Of a DNA stretch of 62,922 nucleotides, positions 18,398 to 26,861 are shown one piece after another (the first letter of the stretch is position 1; each line of letters opens with the position of its first letter). A program made the position numbers and the translations under genes. This DNA comes from Oscillospiraceae bacterium (GTDB lineage: Bacteria > Bacillota > Clostridia > Oscillospirales > Acutalibacteraceae). The notes beneath the pieces are model-generated. The model saw nothing but the letters and a program-made list of their open reading frames with translations. It did no database searches and was not told where the DNA came from. The stretch is taken from assembly GCA_015065605.1 (NCBI GenBank), contig SVPZ01000011.1, forward strand, positions 1 through 62,922, given 5' to 3'.

Positions 18398-20046
18398 GTT
18401 ATAAATTTTTTGCCTTCAAGATGAAGATGATGGTCGTAAATATCTTCATCAAGCGTTCTGTGGGTAACGAGAATAATGGTTTTATCTTTTAATTTCTTTA
18501 GGTTTAAAAGAAGTTCGTTTTCGGTTTCACTGTCCAGCGCGGCGGTTGCTTCATCAAGAAGAAGTATGGGAGTATCGCATAAAAGCGCTCTTGCCAAAGC
18601 GATTCTGCTAGCTTGTCCTTCTGAAATGCCAAGCCCGTCTTCACCTATAAAGGTATCAAGCCCGTCGGGAAGACTGTTTATAAATTTACTAAGCGCCGCG
18701 GTTTCTACTGCGGCTTTTATTTTTTCTTCTTCTGCGTTATCGCAACACAGCGTAAGATTTTCTCTTATGGTGCCCGAAAGAATCATATTTCCTTGCGGAA
18801 CGTATGAGAAAAATGCGCGCGTGGAAGAATTTATATCGTATTTGCCGTCGAATTTAAGACTTCCGCAACCGTTTAAGTATCCAAGAAGCAAACGGAAAAG
18901 CGTACTTTTTCCCACACCTGATTCGCCTGTAATTACAGTAATGGAATTTCGGCTGATTTTAAAACTTGTTTCCTCAAGAATGGTGGTATCTGAGTATGAG
19001 AAGGAAAGATTATTCGCCTGGATTGAAGTGAATACGTCGTTGATAGCGTCATATACGTCTTTGTGAAGGGGAAGAATTTCATCCTCTAAATCGTAAATTT
19101 CCGCAAGTCTTTCGGCAGATGCCGTCATACTGAAGTATGCGGGTGAAATAGAAGAAATGCTTTGAAGAGGAGCCCTTAACTGAGAGATTATTTGTAAAAA
19201 GGCGATTAACGCGCCGTAGGTGACGGTGTTGGCCTGAATTCCTTTTGCTCCCCATAAAAGAACGAGGAAGTATCCTAAGGTGAAAAACAGGGAAAGACCG
19301 GTAGAATAAATTATGTTAAGAGTATTTTTTGTAATTTTAAGATTATAGTTTTCTTTTTGCAATAAAGAAAGTTTCTGATTTGTGGGACTAAGCGAAGAAA
19401 AAGATTTTATAATTGCTAAATTTTTGAAATTTTCCTGCAAAAAGGAACGGAGCCGGCTTTCACTTTGCTGATATTTTTTATGTAACGGCTTATACCTTGC
19501 GCCAATAAGCTTGCAAACAAAAGGAACTAAAATTCCGAGAACAATAAGCGCGCCGGCAAACTTCCAATCAATAAATAAAATGGTTATTGCACCGGCAATT
19601 ATTTTAGCAATAATCGAAGCGACGGCAGGAACCAAAGAAGAAAGGGAATTTGCAATAAGGTCTACGTCAGAAGAAAAACGTGTGAGTAAGTCACCCGAAT
19701 GATATTCGCTTATTTTACTGTGATTTTTTGTAATAACAGCATTAAATAAATTTTTCTTAACACTTATTGCTATTTTGCCCGATGCGGCGGCTTTAAAGTG
19801 AGAAACGGCGGCTGAAAAAAGCGCCTGAATTAAAATTACCGCAATAACGGTTATGCAAAGAGCTGTGAAATTTTGATGCTTGTCCGTGGTTGCTATATCT
19901 ATAATTTTTTTGGAAATAAGAGCAAGGAATACAAAGATGACCGAAGCGAGAACGGACAAAAAAGAGGAAATAAAAATTCTTCCTTTTTGTCCCTCAACTG
20001 CTTTTTTCAGCAGTTTTTGCGCTGTGTTTGAAGGACGCTTATTCAA
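18388..20046 (-). CDS. ABC exporter, fused permease and ATPase
   Basis: A 552-residue half-transporter of the exporter type. Residues 1-310 hold about six membrane helices; the ATPase follows with Walker A GESGVGKST, signature ISEGQ (in place of the usual LSGGQ), Walker B ILLLDEATAALD and H-loop LVTHR. No N-terminal peptidase C39 domain is present. It begins 8 bases before the end of the PqqD-like gene, so the two are translationally coupled, which points to export of a ribosomally made peptide or a linked small molecule. Substrate unknown. Confidence 0.88.
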   Translation of the reverse strand: MNKRPSNTAQKLLKKAVEGQKGRIFISSFLSVLASVIFVFLALISKKIIDIATTDKHQNFTALCITVIAVILIQALFSAAVSHFKAAASGKIAISVKKNLFNAVITKNHSKISEYHSGDLLTRFSSDVDLIANSLSSLVPAVASIIAKIIAGAITILFIDWKFAGALIVLGILVPFVCKLIGARYKPLHKKYQQSESRLRSFLQENFKNLAIIKSFSSLSPTNQKLSLLQKENYNLKITKNTLNIIYSTGLSLFFTLGYFLVLLWGAKGIQANTVTYGALIAFLQIISQLRAPLQSISSISPAYFSMTASAERLAEIYDLEDEILPLHKDVYDAINDVFTSIQANNLSFSYSDTTILEETSFKISRNSITVITGESGVGKSTLFRLLLGYLNGCGSLKFDGKYDINSSTRAFFSYVPQGNMILSGTIRENLTLCCDNAEEEKIKAAVETAALSKFINSLPDGLDTFIGEDGLGISEGQASRIALARALLCDTPILLLDEATAALDSETENELLLNLKKLKDKTIILVTHRTLDEDIYDHHLHLEGKKFITKK

Positions 20047-20302
20047 TTATTTCGTGCTCCCTTAAAACGTTAAGAAATACGGCTATATCGCTTTTGGCTG
20101 AAGCATTATCAATTTCGTATTCATCGGTAAGCGCTTTCAGTAATTCCTGCTCTGTCTTTTCGTTTTCAAGCTGTTTCCATAAAAAAGCGGCTGTTTCGTT
20201 AAGGGTAATGGCGGCGTTAAAGTTAAGAGTGTTGCTTCCAACGGGAACTACCACGTTCTGTCCTGCAACGTTTCTTAAAATAAAACCATCTCTTATTTTC
20301 AT
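20039..20302 (-). CDS. PqqD-family (RRE-like) protein
   Basis: An 87-residue winged-helix-like protein of the PqqD family: MKIRDGFILRNVAGQNVVVP, then the TLNETAAFLWKQLE helix and a C-terminal DIAVFLNVLREHEIIE helix. PqqD-like domains bind leader peptides of ribosomally made, modified peptides and deliver them to a maturase. Start at 20302 is supported by GGAGG 8 nt upstream; the longer frame has none. Overlaps the ABC exporter by 8 bases. No radical SAM enzyme, other maturase or evident precursor gene is nearby. Confidence 0.8.
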   Translation of the reverse strand: MKIRDGFILRNVAGQNVVVPVGSNTLNFNAAITLNETAAFLWKQLENEKTEQELLKALTDEYEIDNASAKSDIAVFLNVLREHEIIE

Positions 20303-20332
20303 ATCAGTTTCCTCCGGTATATTTATGTTTTT

Positions 20333-20361
20333 ATTATACAATATAATATTTTATATTGCAA
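20333..20361 (-). promoter_or_regulatory. Sigma-A promoter of the PqqD-ABC operon
   Basis: Minus-strand TTGCAA (20356-20361), 17-nt spacer, TATAAT (20333-20338). The palindromic -35 box is shared with the opposite promoter. Confidence 0.7.
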
Positions 20362-20384
20362 GTGGCAGAAAAAGTATATATAAT
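20356..20384 (+). promoter_or_regulatory. Sigma-A promoter of the 20431 operon
   Basis: TTGCAA (20356-20361), 17-nt spacer, TATAAT (20379-20384), using the same -35 hexamer as the leftward promoter. Confidence 0.7.
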
Positions 20385-20430
20385 AGTATATATAAATACT
20401 TAAGTTCTTATTCTTAACGGAGGAAAAAAT

Positions 20431-20943
20431 ATGGACAGTTACAGCGAACATCTTATTTTAATGCGTAAGGATGCTAAGGCTAAAGGCGCCTTGGTCTTTT
20501 TATGGTTATCAATTATTGCTATTTCGGTGGCGTCTTTTTTACTTTTAAGACTTCCTATGCCTCTTGTTTTAACCGGCGTAGCCTTTTATCTCGGCGTAAG
20601 ATTTTCAAGAATGCTTAACGTTGAATACGAATATATCGTAACCAACGGTGAAATGGACGTCGATATGATTCAGAGTAAAACTAACCGTAAACGTCTTATA
20701 TCCTTTAAGTGCAGTGAAATCGAACAGATTGAACCTTACGTAAAGGGTTCTTCAATTTATGACAGAGGAACCTTTGATAAAAAGAATATCTATTGTAATG
20801 CAGGTGACGTTGACGCTTACTGCGTAGTGTTTAAGCACAAGGTGGCGGGTAAGGTTTGCCTTGTTATGCAGCTTCCCGAAAAAATGCGTGAAAATATGTT
20901 GCCCTTTTTAAATAAACTGGTTGCAAGAGAGGCTTTTAAATAA
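20431..20943 (+). CDS. Two-helix membrane protein with PH-like cytoplasmic part
   Basis: A 170-residue protein with two adjacent membrane helices (about residues 22-62) followed by a soluble domain: NVEYEYIVTNGEMDVDMIQS, then FKCSEIEQIEPY and a basic C-terminal helix. The YEYIVTNGE pattern is that of small membrane proteins with a PH-like domain that are widespread in Clostridia, possibly DUF6106. Function unknown. GGAGG ribosome site before ATG. Its TAA overlaps the ATG of nnr by one base, so the two are coupled. Confidence 0.7.
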   Translation: MDSYSEHLILMRKDAKAKGALVFLWLSIIAISVASFLLLRLPMPLVLTGVAFYLGVRFSRMLNVEYEYIVTNGEMDVDMIQSKTNRKRLISFKCSEIEQIEPYVKGSSIYDRGTFDKKNIYCNAGDVDAYCVVFKHKVAGKVCLVMQLPEKMRENMLPFLNKLVAREAFK

Positions 20944-22415
20944 TGAAGGTTTTTTCTTCTTCTGATATAAAGAAAATTGAGCAAAACGCAAATAATTCAG
21001 GAATTTCCTTTTTTGATATGATGGAAAATGCGGGAAAAGGCGCAGTAAAAGAAATTCTTGAAAGGTTCGAAGTAAACGGCAAAAATACGGTGGTTGTTTG
21101 CGGAGGAGGAAATAATGGCGGTGACGGATATGCCGTTGCACGTCTTCTTGAAAACGAAGGGGCTTTTGTACGCGTTTTAAAAACAGAGGAACCTGCGACC
21201 GATACCGCTAAAGAAATGGCGTTACGCTTTTTTGGTGAAGCGATAGAATTTGAGGCTTCTTACCTCTATGAAGCAGATATAATAATCGACGCTGTTTTCG
21301 GAATAGGACTTTCACGCGATTTAAGTGAGAAATATTTAGAAATAATCAAAGCTATAAACGCAAGTAATGCGGTAAAGATTTCACTTGATATTCCGTCGGG
21401 AATTTTTGCCGATTGCGGCAAAGAAAAATATGCCGTAAAAGCTGATTTAACAACTACTTTTATTGCAAGAAAGCCGTCTTCCGTTTTGCATCCTGCAGCG
21501 CTTAATTACGGCGAATGTGTAACGGTGGATATAGGCACTCCTCAAACGGCTTTTGAAGGGGTAAAGGAAATAGGAGAGATTATTCCTGCTCCTTATTTTG
21601 AAAAAAGAAACCCAAACACCCATAAAGGCAGTTTCGGTACCGTTTCTCTTATTTGCGGAAGTTTTGGTATGGCGGGCGCGGCGGTGCTCAGTACAAAGGC
21701 TGCTCTCAGAAGTGGGGTAGGTCTTGCAAGAGTAACCCTTCCGAAAAGCATTTATCCGATAGTTACGTCAAGTGTTCCCGAGGCGGTATGCAACGTGTAT
21801 GATGAAACCGACGACCTGAACTTAATAGTAAAGAATGCTCTTTCGGGAGCAAGGTCTGCCGTTATCGGTTGCGGAATCGGAACCGATGATTTTTCAAAAA
21901 AAATGGTTAAAGCCGTCCTTGAAAACTACAAAGGAAAACTTATTATTGATGCAGATGGTCTAAATTCCATATGCTCCGACATAGAATGTATAAAACGTTC
22001 GGGAGCGGATATTATACTGACTCCGCATCCTGCCGAAATGGCAAGGCTTTGCGGTGTGACGGTAGAGGAAATAGAGAAAAACCGTGTGGAATACGCTAAA
22101 AATCTTTCCGAAAACCTTGGTTGTACCGTTGTATTAAAGGGCAATATTACCGTGGTTGCAGGCAAAGGCAAAGTGTATTTTAATACTAACGGTAATGCCG
22201 GTATGGCAACAGGCGGCAGCGGTGACGTACTTTCGGGTATTATGGGCGGTATTGCCTGTACTTTTGATGATGCCGTTGATATTGCCGTAAACAGTGTTTA
22301 TATTCACGGCGCTGCAGGGGATATGGCGAGTGAAAGGTACGGAGAAATCTCGGCACTGCCAACCGATACAATTGAATTTCTTCCCGAAGTTTACAAAACT
22401 TTAGGGGAGATATAA
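20943..22415 (+). CDS. nnr: Bifunctional NAD(P)H-hydrate epimerase/dehydratase
   Basis: Repairs hydrated NADH and NADPH. The 490-residue fusion has an N-terminal YjeF_N epimerase (CGGGNNGGDGYAVARLL, DAVFGIGL, DIPSGI) and a C-terminal ribokinase-like ADP-dependent dehydratase (GSFGMAGAAVLS, IIDADGLN, LTPHPAEMARLCG, GNAGMATGGSGDVLSGI). All key glycine and Asp motifs are present, so both activities are expected. One-base overlap upstream and immediate junction with the lipoprotein gene downstream indicate one operon. Confidence 0.93.
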   Translation: MKVFSSSDIKKIEQNANNSGISFFDMMENAGKGAVKEILERFEVNGKNTVVVCGGGNNGGDGYAVARLLENEGAFVRVLKTEEPATDTAKEMALRFFGEAIEFEASYLYEADIIIDAVFGIGLSRDLSEKYLEIIKAINASNAVKISLDIPSGIFADCGKEKYAVKADLTTTFIARKPSSVLHPAALNYGECVTVDIGTPQTAFEGVKEIGEIIPAPYFEKRNPNTHKGSFGTVSLICGSFGMAGAAVLSTKAALRSGVGLARVTLPKSIYPIVTSSVPEAVCNVYDETDDLNLIVKNALSGARSAVIGCGIGTDDFSKKMVKAVLENYKGKLIIDADGLNSICSDIECIKRSGADIILTPHPAEMARLCGVTVEEIEKNRVEYAKNLSENLGCTVVLKGNITVVAGKGKVYFNTNGNAGMATGGSGDVLSGIMGGIACTFDDAVDIAVNSVYIHGAAGDMASERYGEISALPTDTIEFLPEVYKTLGEI

Positions 22416-22904
22416 ATGAAAAAAATTATATGCGCTTTACTTAGTCTTGTGCTTTTATGTTCTTGCTCTTCGGCAGGAAATGTAAAGGTGGTGAACAGGA
22501 ATATAAGTTATAAGGCGCATATTTTTTATTTTGGCAAAGAAATAGACCTGTTTTGCAATATAAAAGAAAACTGCGCGGAATATACCGTTATAAACGGAAT
22601 GGCTGACGGTTTTACGGCAATAGTTGATGGTGACGGCATAAAAGTGGGCATAGAAGGGCTTGAAAAGGAAATAGAAACTGAAGACTCTGCGGTGTTTTCG
22701 GTACTTTACGGCGTGACTTCTTTTTTTGACGGGCAGAACTATAAACTTAATAACGATGGCGGGAATTTCTTTTTAGACGGAGAAACCTCTTTCGGAAAAT
22801 TTCGCTATTCTTTAACCCCTGCGGGACTTCCTATAAGTTTGGAGTTTGAAAATGGAAATTTTTCTGTCAAATTTTATGATATTACCCTTAAAAAAACCAA
22901 ATAA
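22416..22904 (+). CDS. Lipoprotein, unknown function
   Basis: A 162-residue protein with signal peptide and lipobox (LVLLCSC), so surface-lipidated. The mature part is beta-rich (AEYTVINGMADGFTAIVDG, FRYSLTPAGLPISLEFENG), in which consecutive strands look like a small barrel or LolA-like half-barrel fold; this is only a visual impression. It begins directly after the nnr stop and probably shares its transcript. No family recognised. Confidence 0.65.
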   Translation: MKKIICALLSLVLLCSCSSAGNVKVVNRNISYKAHIFYFGKEIDLFCNIKENCAEYTVINGMADGFTAIVDGDGIKVGIEGLEKEIETEDSAVFSVLYGVTSFFDGQNYKLNNDGGNFFLDGETSFGKFRYSLTPAGLPISLEFENGNFSVKFYDITLKKTK

Positions 22905-22948
22905 CTGTTAAAAAATTTTGAATTTTTAATTTTTTTTCATTTTTACTA

Positions 22949-22977
22949 TTTACATAACAAAAGAAAAGTGTTAAAAT
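22949..22977 (+). promoter_or_regulatory. Sigma-A promoter of nifJ
   Basis: TTTACA, 17-nt spacer, TAAAAT. Its 5' untranslated region contains a small hairpin (gagaa...ttctc, 22988-23011). Confidence 0.6.
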
Positions 22978-22983
22978 GTTAAC
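22970..22983. promoter_or_regulatory. Inverted repeat over the nifJ -10, possible Rex operator
   Basis: GTTAA-aatg-TTAAC overlaps the -10 hexamer. It matches the core of the clostridial Rex site (TTGTTAA-N4-TTAACAA) but not the outer bases, so a redox-controlled NADH-sensing repressor is possible. Confidence 0.4.
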
Positions 22984-23038
22984 GTATGAGAATATGTCTT
23001 AGGACGTTCTCCACCATTATATAAGGGGGATTTTATCC

Positions 23039-26000
23039 ATGGCAAGAAAGTTTAAAACTATGGACGGTAACAATGCTGCTGCATACGTATCTTATGCGTT
23101 TACAGAAGTTGCAGGTATTTATCCTATTACCCCGTCCAGCCCTATGGCTGACTACACTGATCAGTGGTCCGCTCAGGGACTCAAGAACATTTTCGGTACT
23201 ACCGTAAATGTAGTTGAAATGCAGTCTGAAGCAGGTGCTTCCGGTACTGTTCACGGCTCTTTGGCAGCAGGTGCTCTTACTACTACCTATACTGCTTCTC
23301 AGGGTCTTCTCCTCATGATTCCGAATATGTATAAGATAGCCGGTGAGCTTCTTCCCTGCGTATTCCACGTATCTGCTCGTTGCGTAGCTTCTCACGCTCT
23401 CAACATCTTCGGCGACCACTCTGACGTTTATGCTTGCCGTCAGACCGGTTTTGCTATGATGGCTGAAACCAACACTCAGGAAGTTATGGACCTCGGCGCT
23501 GTTGCTCACCTTGCAACTATCGAAGGCAGAGTTCCTTTCATCAACTTCTTCGACGGTTTCCGTACTTCTCACGAAATCCAGAAGATTCAGGTTTGGGATT
23601 ACGAAGATCTTAAAGAAATGTGCAATATGGATGCTGTTGACGCATTCCGTAAGCGCGCTCTTAATCCTGAGCGTCCCGTAATGCGCGGTTCTCACCAGAA
23701 CGGCGATATCTTCTTCCAGAACAGAGAAGCTTGTAATAAATATTATGACGAACTTCCCGCTGTTGTTGAAAAGTATATGGACAAGGTTAATGCTAAACTC
23801 GGCACTGACTACAAACTCTTCAACTACTACGGTGCTCCCGATGCTGAGCGCGTAATCGTAGCAATGGGTTCTATCTGCGACGTTGCAGAAGAAGTTATTG
23901 ATTACCTTACCGCTATGGGCGAAAAGGTTGGTCTTATCAAGGTAAGACTTTACCGTCCTTTCAGCGCTGCTAAATTTGTTGAGGCTATTCCTGCTTCCGC
24001 TAAGGCTATTGCAGTACTCGACCGTACCAAAGAGCCCGGCGCTATCGGCGAACCTCTTTATCTCGACGTTGTATCTGCTCTTGCTGCTACCGGCAGAAAG
24101 ATTGACAAGGTAATCGGCGGCCGTTACGGTCTCGGTTCTAAAGATACTCCTCCTTCCAGCGTATTCGCAGTATATGACGAACTCGCCAAGGATGCTCCCA
24201 AGGCACAGTTCACTATCGGTATTAACGATGACGTTACCTATCTTTCTCTTGAAGAGAAGCCCGCTCCCAACACCGCAGCTGAAGGTACCAAGGAATGCAA
24301 GTTCTGGGGTCTCGGCGGTGACGGTACCGTTGGTGCTAACAAAGACTCTATCAAGATTATCGGTGACCATACCGACAAATACGTTCAGGCTTACTTCCAG
24401 TACGACTCTAAGAAGACCGGCGGTATCACCATTTCTCACCTTCGTTTCGGTGACAAGCCTATCAAGAGCCCTTACTATATCAACAAGGCTGACTTCGTTG
24501 CTTGCCATAACCCCTCTTACGTAATCAAGGGTTACAAGATGGTTAATGACGTTAAGCCCGGCGGTACCTTCCTTATCAACTGCCAGTGGTCTCCTGAAGA
24601 ACTCAGCACCCACTTAAATGCTGAAGCTAAGCGTTATATTGCTAACAACAACATTAATCTTTATACCGTTAACGCTATTGACCTTGCTGCTGAAATCGGC
24701 CTTGGTAAGCGTACCAACACCGTTCTTCAGTCTGCATTCTTCGCACTTTCCGGTGTTCTTCCCAGAGAAGATGCTATCGGTTATATGAAGGAAAAGGCTC
24801 AGAAGTTCATGAAGAAGGGTAAAGAAATCGTTGAGATGAACGAAAAGGCTATTGATGCCGGTGCTAACGCATACGTTAAGATCGACGTACCTGCTGATTG
24901 GGCTAACGCTGTTGATACAGAGGTTAAGGCTGTTGCTGAAGATTCTTCCAAGCTTGTTAAGATGGTAGAAAACGTTATGAAGCCCGTTGCTCTTATGGAC
25001 GGCGACGCTCTTCCCGTATCTGCTTTCGTTGACCATGCTGACGGTACCTTCGAGCAGGGCGCTTCCGCATTTGAAAAACGCGGTGTTGCCGTTATGGTTC
25101 CTGCTTGGAACAATGAAACCTGCGTAGGCTGTAACAAGTGCGCTTACGTATGTCCTCATGCTACTATCCGTCCCTTCGCTCTTTCTGCTGATGAAAAGGC
25201 TGCTGCTCCTGCACACACCAAGATCGCAGTTAAGGAAAAGGGTGTTACCAATAAGGGTTATGCTTATACTCTCGCTGTATCTCCTCTTGACTGTATGGGT
25301 TGCGGCGTATGTATCGGCGAATGTCCCACTAAATCTCTTACCATGGTTGCTACCGAATCTCAGCTCAAAGAGCAGGAAGTATTCGATTACTGCGTAGCAA
25401 ACGTAACTGAAAAGGCTGACGTTGCAAGTGATGCTAACGTTATCGCTTCTCAGTTCAAGAAACCCTTACTCGAGTTCTCCGGTTCTTGCGCAGGTTGTGC
25501 AGAAACCGCTTATGCTCGTCTTGTTACTCAGCTCTTCGGTGACAGAATGTATATCTCTAACGCTACAGGTTGTTCTTCTATCTGGGGCGGTCCTGCTGCT
25601 ACTTCTCCCTACACCGTAAATGCTGACGGTCACGGTCCTGCTTGGGCTAACTCCCTCTTCGAAGATAATGCTGAGCACGGTCTTGGTATGTATCTCGGTC
25701 AGAAAGCTATCAGAGACAGACTTATTGCTTTAGTTAAGGAAATGGCTGCTTCCGATAAGGCTTCTGATGAATTTAAGGCTGCTGCTGAAAACTTCCTTAA
25801 CACAGCAGACGACGGTAAGGCTAACGGCGCTGCTGCTGAAGCACTTATTGCTGAAGTTGAAAAGGCTGCTGCTATGGGTTGTCCCACTGCTCCTGAAATT
25901 CTTGCTAACAAAGAATACCTCTCCAAGAAGTCCGTATGGATCTTCGGTGGTGACGGTTGGGCTTACGATATCGGCTTCGGTGGTCTTGACCACGTTCTTG

Positions 26001-26584
26001 CAAGCGGTAACGACGTAAACGTAATGGTATTCGATACCGAAGTTTACTCCAACACCGGCGGTCAGGCTTCTAAGGCTTCTCAGATCGGTCAGGTTGCACA
26101 GTTCGCTGCTGCAGGTAAGGCTATCGCTAAGAAGAGCCTTGCTGAAATCGCAATGTCTTACGGTTATATCTACGTTGCACAGGTAGCTATGGGCGCTGAT
26201 CAGGCTCAGACCTTAAAGGCTATCCGTGAAGCTGAAGCTTATCCCGGTCCTTCTATTGTTATCTGTTATGCTCCTTGCGAAATGCACAGCATTAAGGGCG
26301 GTATGGTTAACTGCCAGAAGGAAATGAAGAAGGCTGTTGATTGCGGTTACTGGAATATGTTCCGCTTCAATCCTGCTCTTAAGGCAGAAGGCAAGAATCC
26401 CTTCAGCCTCGACAGCAAGCCTGCTACCGGCGATTACAAGGAATTCCTCCTTGGAGAAGCTCGTTACTCTTCTCTTACCCGTTCATTCCCCGAGCGTGCT
26501 GAAGAACTCTTTGACAAGGCAGCAGATGCTGCTAAGGCAAACAGAGCTCATCTTGAAAAGCTCGTAGAACTTTACGGCAAATAA
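23039..26584 (+). CDS. nifJ: Pyruvate:ferredoxin (flavodoxin) oxidoreductase
   Basis: Oxidises pyruvate with CoA to acetyl-CoA and CO2, passing electrons to ferredoxin; the central energy step of anaerobes. Single-chain 1181-residue enzyme. N-terminal domain I (YAFTEVAGIYPITPSSPMAD), two 4Fe-4S ferredoxin motifs (CVGCNKCAYVCP near 695 and CMGCGVCIGECP near 752), the proximal-cluster cysteines beginning SCAGCAET (near 816), and the TPP/Mg site GDGWAYDIGFGG (near 971) and NTGGQAS (near 1005). Codon use is strongly skewed to C-ending codons unlike its neighbours, as expected for very high expression. Monocistronic. Confidence 0.97.
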   Translation: MARKFKTMDGNNAAAYVSYAFTEVAGIYPITPSSPMADYTDQWSAQGLKNIFGTTVNVVEMQSEAGASGTVHGSLAAGALTTTYTASQGLLLMIPNMYKIAGELLPCVFHVSARCVASHALNIFGDHSDVYACRQTGFAMMAETNTQEVMDLGAVAHLATIEGRVPFINFFDGFRTSHEIQKIQVWDYEDLKEMCNMDAVDAFRKRALNPERPVMRGSHQNGDIFFQNREACNKYYDELPAVVEKYMDKVNAKLGTDYKLFNYYGAPDAERVIVAMGSICDVAEEVIDYLTAMGEKVGLIKVRLYRPFSAAKFVEAIPASAKAIAVLDRTKEPGAIGEPLYLDVVSALAATGRKIDKVIGGRYGLGSKDTPPSSVFAVYDELAKDAPKAQFTIGINDDVTYLSLEEKPAPNTAAEGTKECKFWGLGGDGTVGANKDSIKIIGDHTDKYVQAYFQYDSKKTGGITISHLRFGDKPIKSPYYINKADFVACHNPSYVIKGYKMVNDVKPGGTFLINCQWSPEELSTHLNAEAKRYIANNNINLYTVNAIDLAAEIGLGKRTNTVLQSAFFALSGVLPREDAIGYMKEKAQKFMKKGKEIVEMNEKAIDAGANAYVKIDVPADWANAVDTEVKAVAEDSSKLVKMVENVMKPVALMDGDALPVSAFVDHADGTFEQGASAFEKRGVAVMVPAWNNETCVGCNKCAYVCPHATIRPFALSADEKAAAPAHTKIAVKEKGVTNKGYAYTLAVSPLDCMGCGVCIGECPTKSLTMVATESQLKEQEVFDYCVANVTEKADVASDANVIASQFKKPLLEFSGSCAGCAETAYARLVTQLFGDRMYISNATGCSSIWGGPAATSPYTVNADGHGPAWANSLFEDNAEHGLGMYLGQKAIRDRLIALVKEMAASDKASDEFKAAAENFLNTADDGKANGAAAEALIAEVEKAAAMGCPTAPEILANKEYLSKKSVWIFGGDGWAYDIGFGGLDHVLASGNDVNVMVFDTEVYSNTGGQASKASQIGQVAQFAAAGKAIAKKSLAEIAMSYGYIYVAQVAMGADQAQTLKAIREAEAYPGPSIVICYAPCEMHSIKGGMVNCQKEMKKAVDCGYWNMFRFNPALKAEGKNPFSLDSKPATGDYKEFLLGEARYSSLTRSFPERAEELFDKAADAAKANRAHLEKLVELYGK

Positions 26585-26612
26585 TTAAACCTAATAAAAA
26601 TGAGGTCGGATT

Positions 26613-26827
26613 GGCGTTGTACCCGTAAGGATACAACGCCAGTTTTATTCGCCTTTGGCGAGTTATATTACTTCGCAGTTATATTCGGCTACCGCCGAGT
26701 GATATTGCCTTCGGCAGTTTATTGGCGAATAAAATACCACTGAAACCGCAAGGTTTCAATAACACTATTGCCGTAAGGCAATAATATCACTCCGACAAAG
26801 TCGGAATATCACTTGAAAATCACTTCG
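26613..26827. repeat. Array of about eight small hairpins
   Basis: Successive short palindromes with 3-4-base loops, for example ggcgttgta/tacaacgcc, tcggc-tacc-gccga, tgcc-ttc-ggca, gaaacc-gcaa-ggtttc, ttgcc-gtaa-ggcaa and tccgac-aaa-gtcgga, separated by AT-rich spacers (gttatatt, gtgatatt, aatatcac). An outer pair ttttattcgcc (26643-26653) and ggcgaataaaa (26724-26734) encloses several of them. Confidence 0.75.
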
Positions 26828-26841
26828 AATTTTTATATAAT
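26813..26841 (+). promoter_or_regulatory. Sigma-A promoter of the cargo gene
   Basis: TTGAAA, 17-nt spacer, TATAAT, directly after the hairpin array. Confidence 0.65.
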
Positions 26842-26861
26842 AAAAACAAAGAGGTGTTTTT

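Noticed and set aside
23033-24613. 526-codon open frame on the minus strand inside nifJ
   Set aside because: It is a by-product of the strong codon bias of nifJ; the plus-strand protein is a complete, well-known enzyme and the antisense product resembles nothing.
24614-25993. Further long antisense and alternative frames in nifJ
   Set aside because: Same cause; low-complexity Ser/Ala/Leu products with no ribosome sites or family motifs.
26613-26827. CRISPR array
   Set aside because: The units are palindromes with variable arms, not identical direct repeats with unique spacers, and no cas genes are present.
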